From: Bog-756 sp963699105
Lineage (GTDB): Bacteria > Actinomycetota > Acidimicrobiia > Acidimicrobiales > RAAP-2
Assembly: GCA_963699105.1 (NCBI GenBank)
Contig: CAVOTI010000001.1
Coordinates: 310,001 to 374,000, forward strand
Length of the DNA stretch: 64,000 nucleotides
Direction of reading: 5' to 3'
How positions within the stretch are numbered: the stretch's first letter is position 1; each line of letters starts with the position of its first letter. Below the pieces are notes generated by a model that was not told where the DNA came from, made no database searches, and saw only the letters and a program-made list of their open reading frames with translations. Of this stretch, positions 8,563 to 19,824 are shown piece after piece. A program made the translations under genes and the position numbers.

Positions 8563-10678
8563 ACCCGAGGTCGGCCGACGCCCCGGCCGGGGAGAGGCGC
8601 CGCCAGTCCCCGCCCGGATCCAACTCCCAGGCGTTGGCCTCGTCGAGGAGGGCCCCGTCCAGTATCCCGAGGAGCCGCTGTTGGATCTCGAGGTCGTCGA
8701 TGGGCACCACCACCTCGACCCGTCGGTCGAGGTTCCGCTCCATGAGGTCGGGTGAACCGAGGTAGATCCGCAGGGGGCGGCCCGCCACCCCGCCGAACCG
8801 GAAGATGCGGGCGTGCTCGAGGAACCGACCGACGATGGAGCGGACCCTGATCCCTTCGGACAGCCCGGGTACCCCGGGTCGAAGGCAGCAGCGCCCCCGG
8901 ACGACCAGGTCGACCGACACCCCGGCCTGCCCGGCCCGATAGAGGGCGTCGATGATCTCGGGGTCGGTGAGCCCGTTGGTCTTCAGGACGATCCGCCCCT
9001 CGGGTCCGGCCTCCTCCTCGGCCCCGATGGCCCGGACCAGGAACTCGCGGGTCGACACCGGCGACACCACCAGCCGCCGGAAGGTGGGCGGATCGCCCGA
9101 ACCGGTCAACACGTTGAACAGCTCGCCCACATCGGCACCGATGTCGGGGGCGGCCGTCAGCAGGCCCAGGTCCTCGTAGCTCCGGGCGGTGACCGAGTTG
9201 TAGTTTCCGGTGCCGATGTGGCAGTACCGGCGGACGTCGTCGCCCTCTCGCCTCACCACCAGCGAGATCTTCGAGTGGGTCTTCAGGGTCACCAGTCCGT
9301 AGACGACCTGGACGCCGGCCTCCTCGAGGGCACGGGCCCAGGCGATGTTGGCCCGTTCGTCGAACCGGGCCTGGAGCTCGACCACTGCGGTGACCTGCTT
9401 GCCGGTCTGGGAGGCCCGGATCAGCGAGGCGATCATCGGACTGTCGTCCCCGGTCCGGTAGAGGGTCTGCTTGATGGCCAGCACGTCGGGGTCTTCGGCC
9501 GCCCGGGCCACGAACGCCTCCACCGAGGCGGCGAACGACTCGTAGGGATGGTGGACGAGGACGTCGCCGTCCCGCACCACCGAGAAGAAGTCGGCGTTGC
9601 CCGCCAGTCGGGGCGGGGTGACCGGCGCCCAGGGGGTGGCGGCCAGTTCGGGACGCTCGAGATCGGTGAGGGGCCGGAACCCGGCCAGGTCGATGGGAAC
9701 GCTGCACAGGTACACGTTCTCCTCGGGCACGTCGACTTCGGCGATCAGCATCTCCAGCAGGTCGTTGGCCATGCCGGCCGACGCCTCCAGTCGCACCGCC
9801 TGGCCGAACCGGCGGCGGTGGAGCTCGAGCTCCACGGCGGCCAGGAGATCACCGGCTTCGTCCTCCTCGACCGAGAGGTCGGCGTTGCGGGTCACCCGGA
9901 AGGTGTGGTGCTCGGTGATGGCCATGGCCGGGAACAGGGCCTCGAGGTGGGCGGCGATGACCTGCTCGAGGGGCACGAACCGCCGGCCGTCGGGCAACGG
10001 CACCAGCCGGGGCAGCAGGGGAGGCACCTTCACCCGGGCGATGCGCTCCTCGCCGGTGGTCGGGTTGTGCACCCGGACCACCAGGTTGAGGGCCAGGTTC
10101 GAGATGTAGGGGAACGGATGGCCCTGGTCCACGGCCAGGGGGGTGAGGATGGGCAGGATGCGACGCTCGAAGTCGTCGGCCAGGTGGACACGGTCGTCGG
10201 CCCCGAGAGTGTGCCAGTCGGCGATCACCACGCCGGCCGTCACCATGGCCGGGGTCAGCGAGTCCTGGAAGATGCGGCTCTGCCACTCCATCAGGGCGGT
10301 GGCCCGTGAGGTGATGGCGGCCAGCTGTTCAGCGGGACGCAGCCCGTCGGGGGAGCGGGTGTGGAGGCTGGCCGCCACCTGGTCCTCGAGCCCCGCCACC
10401 CGGACCTCGAAGAACTCGTCGAGCTCCTCGGAGAAGATGGCCAGGAACTTCAACCTCTCGAACAGGGGGATCCGGCCGTCGGCCGCCAGCTGGAGCAGCC
10501 GGGTGCCGAAATCGAGCCACGACAGCTCGCGGTTGATGAACCGGTCCTCGGGACGGGACGGGGCCGGGGGGTCGTCTCCCGACCGGGTGTCCGGGGTCGT
10601 GGCCAGGGGATCTGACGCCCCGGGGGTACCCTCCACCACGGGGGCGGGACGGGGGGCGGCGAACGACTGCTCGGTCAC
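8426..10678 (-). CDS. ppk1: Polyphosphate kinase 1
   Basis: Makes inorganic polyphosphate reversibly from ATP. 750 residues, slightly longer than typical because of a ~45-residue Pro-rich N-terminus. The N domain begins FINRELSWLDFGTRLLQLA; the C-terminal phospholipase-D-like halves carry both conserved histidines, in TLKTHSKISLVVRR and YCHIGTGNYN, spaced 19 residues apart as are the catalytic pair in E. coli PPK. KTNGLTDPEIIDALYRAG and the final SPDLMERNLDRRVEV also fit. The GTG start at 10678 faces the divergent SEDS gene across 145 bp. An inverted repeat near the expected promoter (10705-10717) may matter for control. No exopolyphosphatase or CHAD gene adjoins it. Confidence 0.95.
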   Translation of the reverse strand: MTEQSFAAPRPAPVVEGTPGASDPLATTPDTRSGDDPPAPSRPEDRFINRELSWLDFGTRLLQLAADGRIPLFERLKFLAIFSEELDEFFEVRVAGLEDQVAASLHTRSPDGLRPAEQLAAITSRATALMEWQSRIFQDSLTPAMVTAGVVIADWHTLGADDRVHLADDFERRILPILTPLAVDQGHPFPYISNLALNLVVRVHNPTTGEERIARVKVPPLLPRLVPLPDGRRFVPLEQVIAAHLEALFPAMAITEHHTFRVTRNADLSVEEDEAGDLLAAVELELHRRRFGQAVRLEASAGMANDLLEMLIAEVDVPEENVYLCSVPIDLAGFRPLTDLERPELAATPWAPVTPPRLAGNADFFSVVRDGDVLVHHPYESFAASVEAFVARAAEDPDVLAIKQTLYRTGDDSPMIASLIRASQTGKQVTAVVELQARFDERANIAWARALEEAGVQVVYGLVTLKTHSKISLVVRREGDDVRRYCHIGTGNYNSVTARSYEDLGLLTAAPDIGADVGELFNVLTGSGDPPTFRRLVVSPVSTREFLVRAIGAEEEAGPEGRIVLKTNGLTDPEIIDALYRAGQAGVSVDLVVRGRCCLRPGVPGLSEGIRVRSIVGRFLEHARIFRFGGVAGRPLRIYLGSPDLMERNLDRRVEVVVPIDDLEIQQRLLGILDGALLDEANAWELDPGGDWRRLSPAGASADLGFSLQDHFQTQALESLRHRRDAIRREASGGHLESGAGVIPRPVPER

Positions 10679-10704
10679 GGACGGCCCGTCATGGCAGCGT
10701 TCTC

Positions 10705-10717
10705 ATGTCGGCGACAT
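10705..10717. promoter_or_regulatory. Inverted repeat in the ppk1/SEDS divergent region
   Basis: ATGTCGGCGACAT is a 6-bp inverted repeat around one central base, 27-39 bp upstream of the ppk1 GTG. On the ppk1 strand it lies just after GATACGAT, which could be a -10 element. It could be an operator or chance; no known regulator is assigned. Confidence 0.3.
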
Positions 10718-10823
10718 CGTATCTTTGTGGCGGCCGGGCAGCTCCCCCGTCCGCCGGTGGAGCGGCCCGTACCCGCCCCGGACCTCCCCCGACTCTTGAA
10801 GCTGCGCCAGTAGGCTCGCCAGG

Positions 10824-12233
10824 GTGACCGACGCCGCTCTGCCGCTCCCCGACCGTGAGGTCCTGCGTCGCACGTTCAAGGCGCGCCGGCGCACCGAGCT
10901 CGGCCTGCTGGTGGCGGCATCGGGGATCATCGTGGCCGCCTACACCCTGATGATCCTGGGCACCACGGCCAAGGTCCCCAACGACGTGGTGCCCCTGATG
11001 GTGGCGATGCTGGTGCTCGGAGGGGTGGCCCACATCGCCAACCGGATCTTCGTCCCCAGCGCCCTCCCGGTCATCTTGCCCATCGCCTTCCTCCTCAACG
11101 GGCTGGGCTACGTGATGATCGTGAGGATCGACCTCGGGAACGGCTGGTCGTACGCCCCGCTGCAGGCGGCGTGGACGGCCGGCGGGATCGCCGCCTACGT
11201 GATCACGCTGTGGGTCATCCGTCGATCCCGCGACCTCGACCGGTACCGTTACCTGCTCTTGACCCTCGGGGTGATCTTTCTGCTTCTACCCCTGGTCCCC
11301 AAAGTCGGCACCCAAGTGAACGGTGCCCGCCTGTGGATCCACGTGGGATCGTTCATGTTCCAACCGGTCGAACTGGGTCTGCCCGTGCTGTGCATCTTCT
11401 TCGCCTCCTACTTCGCCGAGAAGCGAGAGCTCCTCACCATCCCCACCGCCCGACTGGGCAACCGGCTGGTGGTCGACCCCCGACCCCTGGTCCCCATCGT
11501 GCTGGCCTGGGGCTTCGCCATCGGGGTGATGAGCCTCGAGCACGACATCGGCTTCTCGGCCCTGCTGTTCACCCTGTTCATCGGCATGTTGTGGGTGACC
11601 ACGGGACGAACCGGGTACCTGCTCTTGGGAGTGGCCCTGTTCGCGGTGGGTGCCTATGTCACCGGGCGGTACCTGGGCCAGACCCACATCCGGGTGGAGG
11701 ACTGGCTGGATCCGTGGAAGTACTTCAACACCTCGGGTCGCCAGCTGGTCGAGGCCTGGTTCTCGCTGGGCAGTGGGGGGATCGGGGGCTCCGGCCTCGG
11801 CCTCGGTGTCGGCGGCCAGCTCAACACCATCTCCAACGCCAACACCGACTTCATCTTCGCCGTCATCGGGGAGGAGATGGGCCTGCTGGGGTCGACCATG
11901 GTGCTGGTGGCCTTCATGTTGTTGGTGGGGGCGGGTCTCCGTATCGCCCAGGTGGCCCGGTCCGAGTTCGCCAAGCTGACGGCGGTCGGCGTCACCATGA
12001 TCATCGGCTTCCAGGCCTTCTTCATCATCGGCGGGGTGGTCCGGCTGCTGCCCCTCACCGGCATCACCCTCCCCTTCGTGTCCTACGGCGGGTCTGCCCT
12101 GGTGTCCAACTACGTGCTCATCGCCCTGCTGATGCGGATCTCCGACGAGGGCGGGTCGGCGGCCGACGCCGCCGACCAGGCCCAGTACGAGCAGTACCGG
12201 GAACGGAAACGCCGGCTGCTGAGCGGAGGCTAG
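10824..12233 (+). CDS. SEDS-family cell-wall glycosyltransferase (FtsW/RodA-like)
   Basis: Polytopic SEDS protein that polymerises lipid II glycan with a partner class B penicillin-binding protein. 469 residues with about twelve membrane segments; diagnostic pieces are QVNGARLWIHVGSFMFQPVE, GVMSLEHDIGFSALLF (acidic residue of the active site), NANTDFIFAVIGEEMGLLG and PLTGITLPFVSYGGSALVSN. Length and the pre-TM charged N-terminus resemble mycobacterial RodA (pbpA partner). No PBP, PknB or FHA gene is next to it, unlike the usual actinobacterial cluster. The start is GTG at 10824; no strong Shine-Dalgarno is visible. A second SEDS gene lies at 13.0-14.2 kb on the opposite strand, so FtsW/RodA roles cannot be assigned by sequence alone. 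Confidence 0.88.
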   Translation: MTDAALPLPDREVLRRTFKARRRTELGLLVAASGIIVAAYTLMILGTTAKVPNDVVPLMVAMLVLGGVAHIANRIFVPSALPVILPIAFLLNGLGYVMIVRIDLGNGWSYAPLQAAWTAGGIAAYVITLWVIRRSRDLDRYRYLLLTLGVIFLLLPLVPKVGTQVNGARLWIHVGSFMFQPVELGLPVLCIFFASYFAEKRELLTIPTARLGNRLVVDPRPLVPIVLAWGFAIGVMSLEHDIGFSALLFTLFIGMLWVTTGRTGYLLLGVALFAVGAYVTGRYLGQTHIRVEDWLDPWKYFNTSGRQLVEAWFSLGSGGIGGSGLGLGVGGQLNTISNANTDFIFAVIGEEMGLLGSTMVLVAFMLLVGAGLRIAQVARSEFAKLTAVGVTMIIGFQAFFIIGGVVRLLPLTGITLPFVSYGGSALVSNYVLIALLMRISDEGGSAADAADQAQYEQYRERKRRLLSGG

Positions 12234-12263
12234 GGCGCCTCCGGGCGGCCGGGTAGCCGGGTA

Positions 12264-13061
12264 TCAGTCGGAGGCCACGCCCCCCGGGGGGTCGACGTCC
12301 CCGGCCTGCTCGAACAATCTCTGGTCGATGAGGATGGGGGCGGTCACCGGCTGGAGGAGAGCGATGGTCAAGCCGTCCGAGGGTCGGCACGAGTACACGA
12401 CCCGGCCCTTCCGGCCCCGGAGATCGAGCTCGGCGAAGTAGACGGCGCCCTGGCGTCCGACCAGCCGCACCGCCACCACGTCGATGTCGAACCCCTGGAG
12501 CACCCCGGTCATCAGCTCGTGGGTGAGGGGGCGCGGGGTCGGGATACGCCGCATGGCGTGCGACAGGACCACGCCGTCCTGCAGTCCGATGGAGAACGAC
12601 AGGTGCCGACGGGGCCGCTCCAACTCCCGCAGGACCACCGTCGGGTGCTGGGTAGGGAGGTCCATGTTGACTGCGGTGACCAGCGCCATGCTGAACTGGG
12701 TGGTGCGGTCCTCCCGGCCCCCGACTCCCTCTCCCTCTCGCTCTCCGTTCCCCTCTCGCTCTCCGTTTCCCTCCCCCTCGTCCGGCGCTTCCTCCTCTTC
12801 CCGGTCGTCTTCTCGTTCCTCTTCGCCCGTCTCGTCCTGTTCGTCGGCCTCTTCGGCGGCGGCTTCGGCCGAGGCTTCGGCCGGGTCGGCCGGTGGGGCT
12901 CCCATCCCGGCCGTTCCACCGGATCCGTCGCCCGGATCGGCCGGGGTGGTGGTCGGGTCCCCGGCATCGGCGGCGGGTGAGGAGTCGGGATCGGACCGGT
13001 GCCATGGCCGACGGCCGACAGCGGATCTTCGACGTGGCCGGCGGTGTCGCTCACCGCACAC
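12264..13061 (-). CDS. Bifunctional-nuclease (BFN/DUF151) family protein with acidic linker
   Basis: The C-terminal ~140 residues match the BFN family: VVLRELERPRRHLSFSIG, TPRPLTHELMTGVLQGFD, AVYFAELDLRG and SCRPSDGLTIALLQ. Plant BFN members are reported as nucleases; bacterial roles are unsettled. The N-terminal half is a Pro/Ala then strongly acidic linker containing an 18-bp tandem repeat. The frame opens at a GTG at 13061, but a better start is the GTG at 13054, which overlaps the RodA stop as GTGA and reads VSDTAGHVEDPLSAVGHGTG before losing frame near 13002. One missing base there would join it to the acidic linker. It is therefore probably coupled to the RodA-like gene upstream. Confidence 0.78.
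   Translation of the reverse strand: MCGERHRRPRRRSAVGRRPWHRSDPDSSPAADAGDPTTTPADPGDGSGGTAGMGAPPADPAEASAEAAAEEADEQDETGEEEREDDREEEEAPDEGEGNGEREGNGEREGEGVGGREDRTTQFSMALVTAVNMDLPTQHPTVVLRELERPRRHLSFSIGLQDGVVLSHAMRRIPTPRPLTHELMTGVLQGFDIDVVAVRLVGRQGAVYFAELDLRGRKGRVVYSCRPSDGLTIALLQPVTAPILIDQRLFEQAGDVDPPGGVASD
12733..12767. repeat. 18-bp tandem repeat inside the BFN-family gene
   Basis: Two copies of CCCTCTCGCTCTCCGTT spaced 18 bp apart (12733-12749 and 12751-12767), with degenerate flanks, encode the hexapeptide repeat NGEREG in the acidic linker. The period is a multiple of three, so copy-number change would keep the frame. Confidence 0.8.
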
Positions 13062-14181
13062 TCCGGTTGTGCACGCTGATGGTGATACCGATGGCGGCGA
13101 AGAACCCGATCATGGCCGAACCGCCATAGGACAGGAATGGCAGCGGTATGCCGGTCACCGGCATGATCCCCATGTTCATCCCCACATTCTCGAACACCGA
13201 GAAGACCAGCAGGGCGAAGACCCCCGCAGCACAGGAGGCGTCCATAGTTGTCCCGGGCCAGCTGGGCGGTGCGCAGGACCCTCCAGGCCACGATCCCGTA
13301 GATGCTGAGGAGCACGCCGCGCCCACGAACCCGACCTGCTCACCCACCGCCGAGAAGATGAAGTCGGTCTGCTGTTCGGGAACGTAGGCGAGATTGGTGA
13401 GGGCGCCGTGGAACAGCCCCCGGCCGAAGAAGCCGCCGTGGGCGATGGCCTCTTTGGCCTGGGCGACGTTGTAGGTGTACTTCTCAGGGGCGTGAGGCGA
13501 GATGAAGCTGGTGAACCTCTCGATCTGGTACTGCTGCAACAGCCCACCCTTGAGGGCCACCAACATCACCAGCAGAGCGCCGGCCACCAACAACAACAGG
13601 TAGCGCCCGGGCATGCCGGCGACCGCCAGCATCACCAGCAGGATGACGGTCAGCACGATGGCCGTTCCGAGGTCGGGCTGTTTGATCACCAACAGGATGG
13701 GCACGACGGACATCAGCACCAACCGCACCAGGTCCCGGAAGTCGAGGCCTTCCGGCCGGCGGGCGCAGTAAGTGGCGATGGCGATGATGAGGACCAGGGT
13801 GGCGAATTCGGAGGGTTGCAACTGGAACGGACCGAGGGGGAACCAGCGCTGCGCCCCCTGGCTGGCCGGGGTGGCCAGCACGGCCAGCAGGGCGAACAGG
13901 GTGCCCACGTACAACACGGTGCTGATCTGTTCCAGACGGCGGTAGTCGAACAGGGCCAGGGCGACCATGACGCCGATCCCCACCACCATGAACACGCCCT
14001 GGCGTTTGAGGAAGTACCTGGGATCCTCGCCGTCGAGGGCCAACAGTCCCCTGGTGGCCGAATAGATCATCACCACGCCGATCAGGGCCAGCAGCACAGA
14101 GCCGCCGGCCAGGACGACGTCGAATCGTGCGGTCAGGTGGCGCGGTCGTGAAGCGGCGCTGGATGCGGCGAAGGTGGCCAT
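13051..14181 (-). CDS. rodA: RodA/FtsW-like SEDS protein with two compensating indels
   Basis: Second SEDS glycosyltransferase, 376 residues, close to typical RodA. Motifs: QRWFPLGPFQLQPSEFA, VIKQPDLGTAIVLT, QTDFIFSAVGEQVGFVGA, FENVGMNMGIMPVTGIPLPF and SYGGSAMIG. Between ~13318 and ~13225 the frame reads nonsense (ACSSASTGSWPGG), while the neighbouring frame gives a normal membrane helix, LLSIYGIVAWRVLRTAQLAR. A lost G near 13318 and an extra G in the C5 run at 13221-13225 explain this exactly, so the protein is probably intact. The stop overlaps the proposed GTG of the BFN gene as GTGA. Convergent with the other SEDS gene across the BFN gene; no PBP partner is adjacent. Confidence 0.88.
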   Translation of the reverse strand: MATFAASSAASRPRHLTARFDVVLAGGSVLLALIGVVMIYSATRGLLALDGEDPRYFLKRQGVFMVVGIGVMVALALFDYRRLEQISTVLYVGTLFALLAVLATPASQGAQRWFPLGPFQLQPSEFATLVLIIAIATYCARRPEGLDFRDLVRLVLMSVVPILLVIKQPDLGTAIVLTVILLVMLAVAGMPGRYLLLLVAGALLVMLVALKGGLLQQYQIERFTSFISPHAPEKYTYNVAQAKEAIAHGGFFGRGLFHGALTNLAYVPEQQTDFIFSAVGEQVGFVGAACSSASTGSWPGGSCAPPSWPGTTMDASCAAGVFALLVFSVFENVGMNMGIMPVTGIPLPFLSYGGSAMIGFFAAIGITISVHNRSVR

Positions 14182-14257
14182 AGGTTCCGGGCGCCCAGCG
14201 TACCTGGCCTCTCCGGACCGGCCCTCTCACCTGAGCATCGACCGGACGGAGTGGGGT

Positions 14258-15136
14258 CTACTCCCCTTCCCCGTCGTGGTCAGGGCCGGACACCGCCGCC
14301 CACATGGCCTCCACCGGGGGGTCGGTGCCCGTCCACCGGGCCAGTTGGAGCGCCGCCTGGTGCACCAGCATCCCCACGCCGTTGGTCACCCGGGCGCCCC
14401 GGGACCGGGCGGCCTCCATCCACGGTGTCGACCAGGGGTGGTAGACGAGGTCCACCACCACCTGGCCGGTGTGCAACAGGGCGGGATCGACGGGCCAGGC
14501 CGTGTCCCCCTGGCCGGTGCCGTCCATGCCCAGCGGAGTGGCGTTGACCACCAGATGGCAGGAGCCGGCGTCGGACCCGAGGCCCACCCGACCGGCTGCT
14601 CCGGCCAGGGCGGCGGCCGTCTCGGCCCGTTCCGGCGACCGGTTGACCACGATCACCTCACCGGCCCCGGCTCCGGCCAGCCCGGCGATGACGGCCCGGG
14701 CGGCCCCGCCGGCCCCGACGACCAGACAGCGTGTGCCGGCCGGATCGAAGTGCCGGCGGCGGAGGGAGGCGACGAAGCCGGGACCGTCGGTGTTGTCCCC
14801 GAACCAGCCGTCGTCCTCCCGCACCAGACAGTTCACCGCCCCCAGCAGGTCGACGGCCGGCGACCGCCGGTCGACCACCGCGGTCACGGCATCCTTGTGG
14901 GGCATGGTCACCGACAACCCCCTGATGCCGAGAGCGCCCGCCCCGACCAGGGCATCACCGGCCCGACCGGCGGGCACCGGAAATCCGACCGATACCCAGT
15001 CGAGCCCCATGGCGGCGAATGCGGTGTTGTGCAGGAGAGGCGACAGCGAATGGCTCACCGGGTCCCCCATCACCCCGACCACTGCGGTGGCCGCCGACAG
15101 GTCGACGACCGGTACCTCCCCGGATGTCACGTCCAT
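14258..15136 (-). CDS. aroE: Shikimate dehydrogenase
   Basis: Reduces 3-dehydroshikimate to shikimate with NADPH in aromatic amino-acid synthesis. 292 residues: substrate-binding domain with GDPVSHSLSPLLHN, the catalytic lysine in SVTMPHKDAV and the conserved Asp in WFGDNTDGPGFV, then the NADP-binding glycine motif LVVGAGGAARAVIAGLA, NRSPERAE and the final GVGMLVHQAALQ. The ATG at 15136 gives the normal family length; the same frame is open far upstream only as a shadow of mltG. It lies 26 bp downstream of mltG in the alaS-ruvX-mltG-aroE order conserved in many Actinomycetota. Confidence 0.95.
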   Translation of the reverse strand: MDVTSGEVPVVDLSAATAVVGVMGDPVSHSLSPLLHNTAFAAMGLDWVSVGFPVPAGRAGDALVGAGALGIRGLSVTMPHKDAVTAVVDRRSPAVDLLGAVNCLVREDDGWFGDNTDGPGFVASLRRRHFDPAGTRCLVVGAGGAARAVIAGLAGAGAGEVIVVNRSPERAETAAALAGAAGRVGLGSDAGSCHLVVNATPLGMDGTGQGDTAWPVDPALLHTGQVVVDLVYHPWSTPWMEAARSRGARVTNGVGMLVHQAALQLARWTGTDPPVEAMWAAVSGPDHDGEGE

Positions 15137-15162
15137 CGGCCCAGTCTTGCCCACCGGTGGGC

Positions 15163-16314
15163 TCAGGACAGACCCCGCTGGGCGGCCAGCGCCTCGTTGG
15201 CCTGCTGTTGGGCGAAGGTGTCGGCGAACGCCTCGGTGCCGTCGCTCTGGACCACCACGAAGTAGAGCCACGAGCCGATCGGCGGGTCGAGGGTGGCCTC
15301 GAGGGCCTGGCGTGACGGGAAACAGGTCGGGGTCGGGGTCAGGCCCTTGTTCAGGTAGGTGTTGTAGGGCGACTGGAGCTGGAGATCCTGGGAGGTCACC
15401 GTGCCGCCGTCCCGACCCTCGGCGTAGAGGACGGTCGAGTCCATCTGCAGGGGCATGTCGGCCGCCAGCCGGTTGAAGATCACCCGGGCCACCGGACCCA
15501 TGTTCTTGGTGAGCACCGCCTCCTTCTCGACGATGGAGGCGATGGTGATGACCTGGTAGGGGGTGTAGCCCAGTGTGGCGGCCCCGGCACTGAGCCCGAT
15601 CTGGTCGGCCTGGACGTCGAACCGGTCGATCATCTTGGACAGGAGGGCGGTGGCCGTCTCCCCGGGGACGAGGGTGTACTCGCCGGTCCCGAGCAGCCCG
15701 TCGAGGTTGGTCGAGCCGGCCGGCTGCCAGGGTGAGCGGACGGTACCGCTGGTGGCCAGACTCTCGAACGAGGTGGCGTCGTACCCCGGGAACTGCCCCA
15801 GGCGGTCGGCCACCTCCGACACGGTGAACCCCGGCGGAATCTCCAGATCGAACACGTTGGGCCCGGCCGCGATCACCGAGTCCACCCTGTCGAAACTGCT
15901 GTTCTTGTCGAATGCGTAGTCCCCGGGCAGGATTCCGGGCGTGCCGTGGAACTGGCCCCAGATCCGATAGGCCAGTCCGCTGCCGATGACCCCCCGGGAC
16001 TGGAGGGCCGAGGCCAGCTGGTCCACCCCGCTCCCGGAGTGGACGGTCACGATGACCTGGGCCCCCAGGGGACCCGACGGGCTGGCCTCCGACCTGACCC
16101 ACAGGGCGCCGGCCACCACCACCACCACGATCAACCCCAGCCCGGCCAGCACCACCGACCTCCATCGGCGGCGCGGCCGGCCGTGGGCACCCCGGCGGTG
16201 GGCGGGCGGCGGGTCGACCCGGCCGTAGATGTGCGGGTCCCGGGCCACCCCACCCTCCGGCTCGTGGCCGTCGGGCGGTAGGCCCCCTGGTCCTCCCGGG
16301 TCGCCCACGGTCAC
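15163..16314 (-). CDS. mltG: Endolytic murein transglycosylase MltG
   Basis: Membrane-anchored lytic transglycosylase (YceG family) that cleaves nascent glycan strands and is thought to release or terminate them. 383 residues: a Gly/Pro/Arg-rich cytoplasmic N-terminus, one TM helix (~residues 54-74, VVLAGLGLIVVVVVAGALWV), a LysM-like region (GSGVDQLASALQSRGVI) and the YceG domain with the catalytic Glu in ITIASIVEKEA, followed by DSTVLYAEG, SPYNTYLNKGLTPTP and QALEATLDPP. The GTG start overlaps the ruvX stop as GTGA, so the two are translationally coupled. Confidence 0.93.
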   Translation of the reverse strand: MTVGDPGGPGGLPPDGHEPEGGVARDPHIYGRVDPPPAHRRGAHGRPRRRWRSVVLAGLGLIVVVVVAGALWVRSEASPSGPLGAQVIVTVHSGSGVDQLASALQSRGVIGSGLAYRIWGQFHGTPGILPGDYAFDKNSSFDRVDSVIAAGPNVFDLEIPPGFTVSEVADRLGQFPGYDATSFESLATSGTVRSPWQPAGSTNLDGLLGTGEYTLVPGETATALLSKMIDRFDVQADQIGLSAGAATLGYTPYQVITIASIVEKEAVLTKNMGPVARVIFNRLAADMPLQMDSTVLYAEGRDGGTVTSQDLQLQSPYNTYLNKGLTPTPTCFPSRQALEATLDPPIGSWLYFVVVQSDGTEAFADTFAQQQANEALAAQRGLS

Positions 16315-16769
16315 GGCCGCCCGCCCGAGGCGTCGAGCCAGGCACCCAGCATGACGGCGGCGGCGGCCTGGTCGACCACCTGGCGTCGGGCCCGCTCCCC
16401 CGATCGGCCGGCCGCCAGTACCTGGTGGGCGGTGACGGTGGTCAGCCGTTCGTCGAACAGCTCCACCTCGATCCCGTGGGTCTCGAGCAGGGATCCGATG
16501 GCCTCGGCCTCGGCCACCGCCTCCCGGGCGGCCCGGCCCCGGGAGCCGTCGAGGGAGAGGGGAAGGCCCACCACCACGGTCGTGGCCTCCTCTTCGAGGA
16601 TCAACCGGACCAGGGCCCTCCGGTCGCCGTCCGGGTCGCCGGTCCGGGTCATGGTGGTCCGGGGGAGGGCCAGGGTCCGGGCCGAGTCGGACACGGCGAT
16701 GCCGATCCGGCGCGAACCGAGATCGATCCCCACCACCCGGCCCCGCCGGGACGGAACCTCACCGCTCAT
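16311..16769 (-). CDS. ruvX: YqgF/RuvX-family putative Holliday junction resolvase
   Basis: RNase H-fold protein, 152 residues, normal for the family. Motifs: VVGIDLGSRRIGIAVSD (first catalytic Asp), VVVGLPLSLDG, ELFDERLTTVTA (conserved DERLTT) and the last acidic region VDQAAAAVMLGAWLD. Family members are implicated in recombination or 16S rRNA 5'-end processing, so the cellular role is not settled. It sits 6 bp downstream of alaS and overlaps mltG as GTGA, the standard actinobacterial arrangement. Confidence 0.92.
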   Translation of the reverse strand: MSGEVPSRRGRVVGIDLGSRRIGIAVSDSARTLALPRTTMTRTGDPDGDRRALVRLILEEEATTVVVGLPLSLDGSRGRAAREAVAEAEAIGSLLETHGIEVELFDERLTTVTAHQVLAAGRSGERARRQVVDQAAAAVMLGAWLDASGGRP

Positions 16770-16775
16770 GGATGA

Positions 16776-19369
<2,594 letters not shown>

Positions 19370-19373
<4 letters not shown>

Positions 19374-19822
19374 GAGCCCGGATGCTGCCTGTCCATCCGA
19401 GACGGCGCCGACACCAGCGATGGCCGCCGACGTCGCCCGGGCCGGCCTCGTCCGGAATCGGCCGACCCCACCGGGGCCGACGGGGCCGACGGGGCGGGGG
19501 CCGCCGCCGGAGCGGTCACCGCCGGGCCGGGTGGCCGGGGCGGGGCGGGGCCGGTCTCCACCCCCTGGGCGGCCAGCTCGGCCCACAGCTCCTCTTCGCG
19601 ACGCTGCATCTCGTCCCGGCCGCTGGACACGGCACGGCGGACCCGGTCACCGGCCGTCCCGGCCACCTGTCGGGCCGACCGGCCCACCTCGACCACCAGG
19701 GCGTCGGGCTGGAGCCGGGCCGCGGCCTGCTGGACGGAACGGCGTACCTTGCGTTCGGCCCACAGTGACGAACCGGCGCCGATGGCGGCCCCGGCGGTCA
19801 GCCAGAAGATCCGTTTGGGCAC
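19370..19822 (-). CDS. Small membrane-associated hypothetical protein upstream of alaS
   Basis: 150 residues from a GTG start: one N-terminal hydrophobic segment (IFWLTAGAAIGAGSSLWA) followed by a charged, probably helical stretch (RKVRRSVQQAAARLQPDALV, DRVRRAVSSGRDEMQRREEE) and a Pro/Ala/Arg-rich tail. A protein of this layout between a DUF948 gene and alaS is common in Actinomycetota (the DUF6167 position in Streptomyces); the assignment is by position and topology, not by strong motif. It starts 2 bp after the DUF948 stop and its TGA overlaps the alaS GTG. Function unknown; perhaps an envelope-associated accessory. Confidence 0.65.
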
Positions 19823-19824
19823 GG

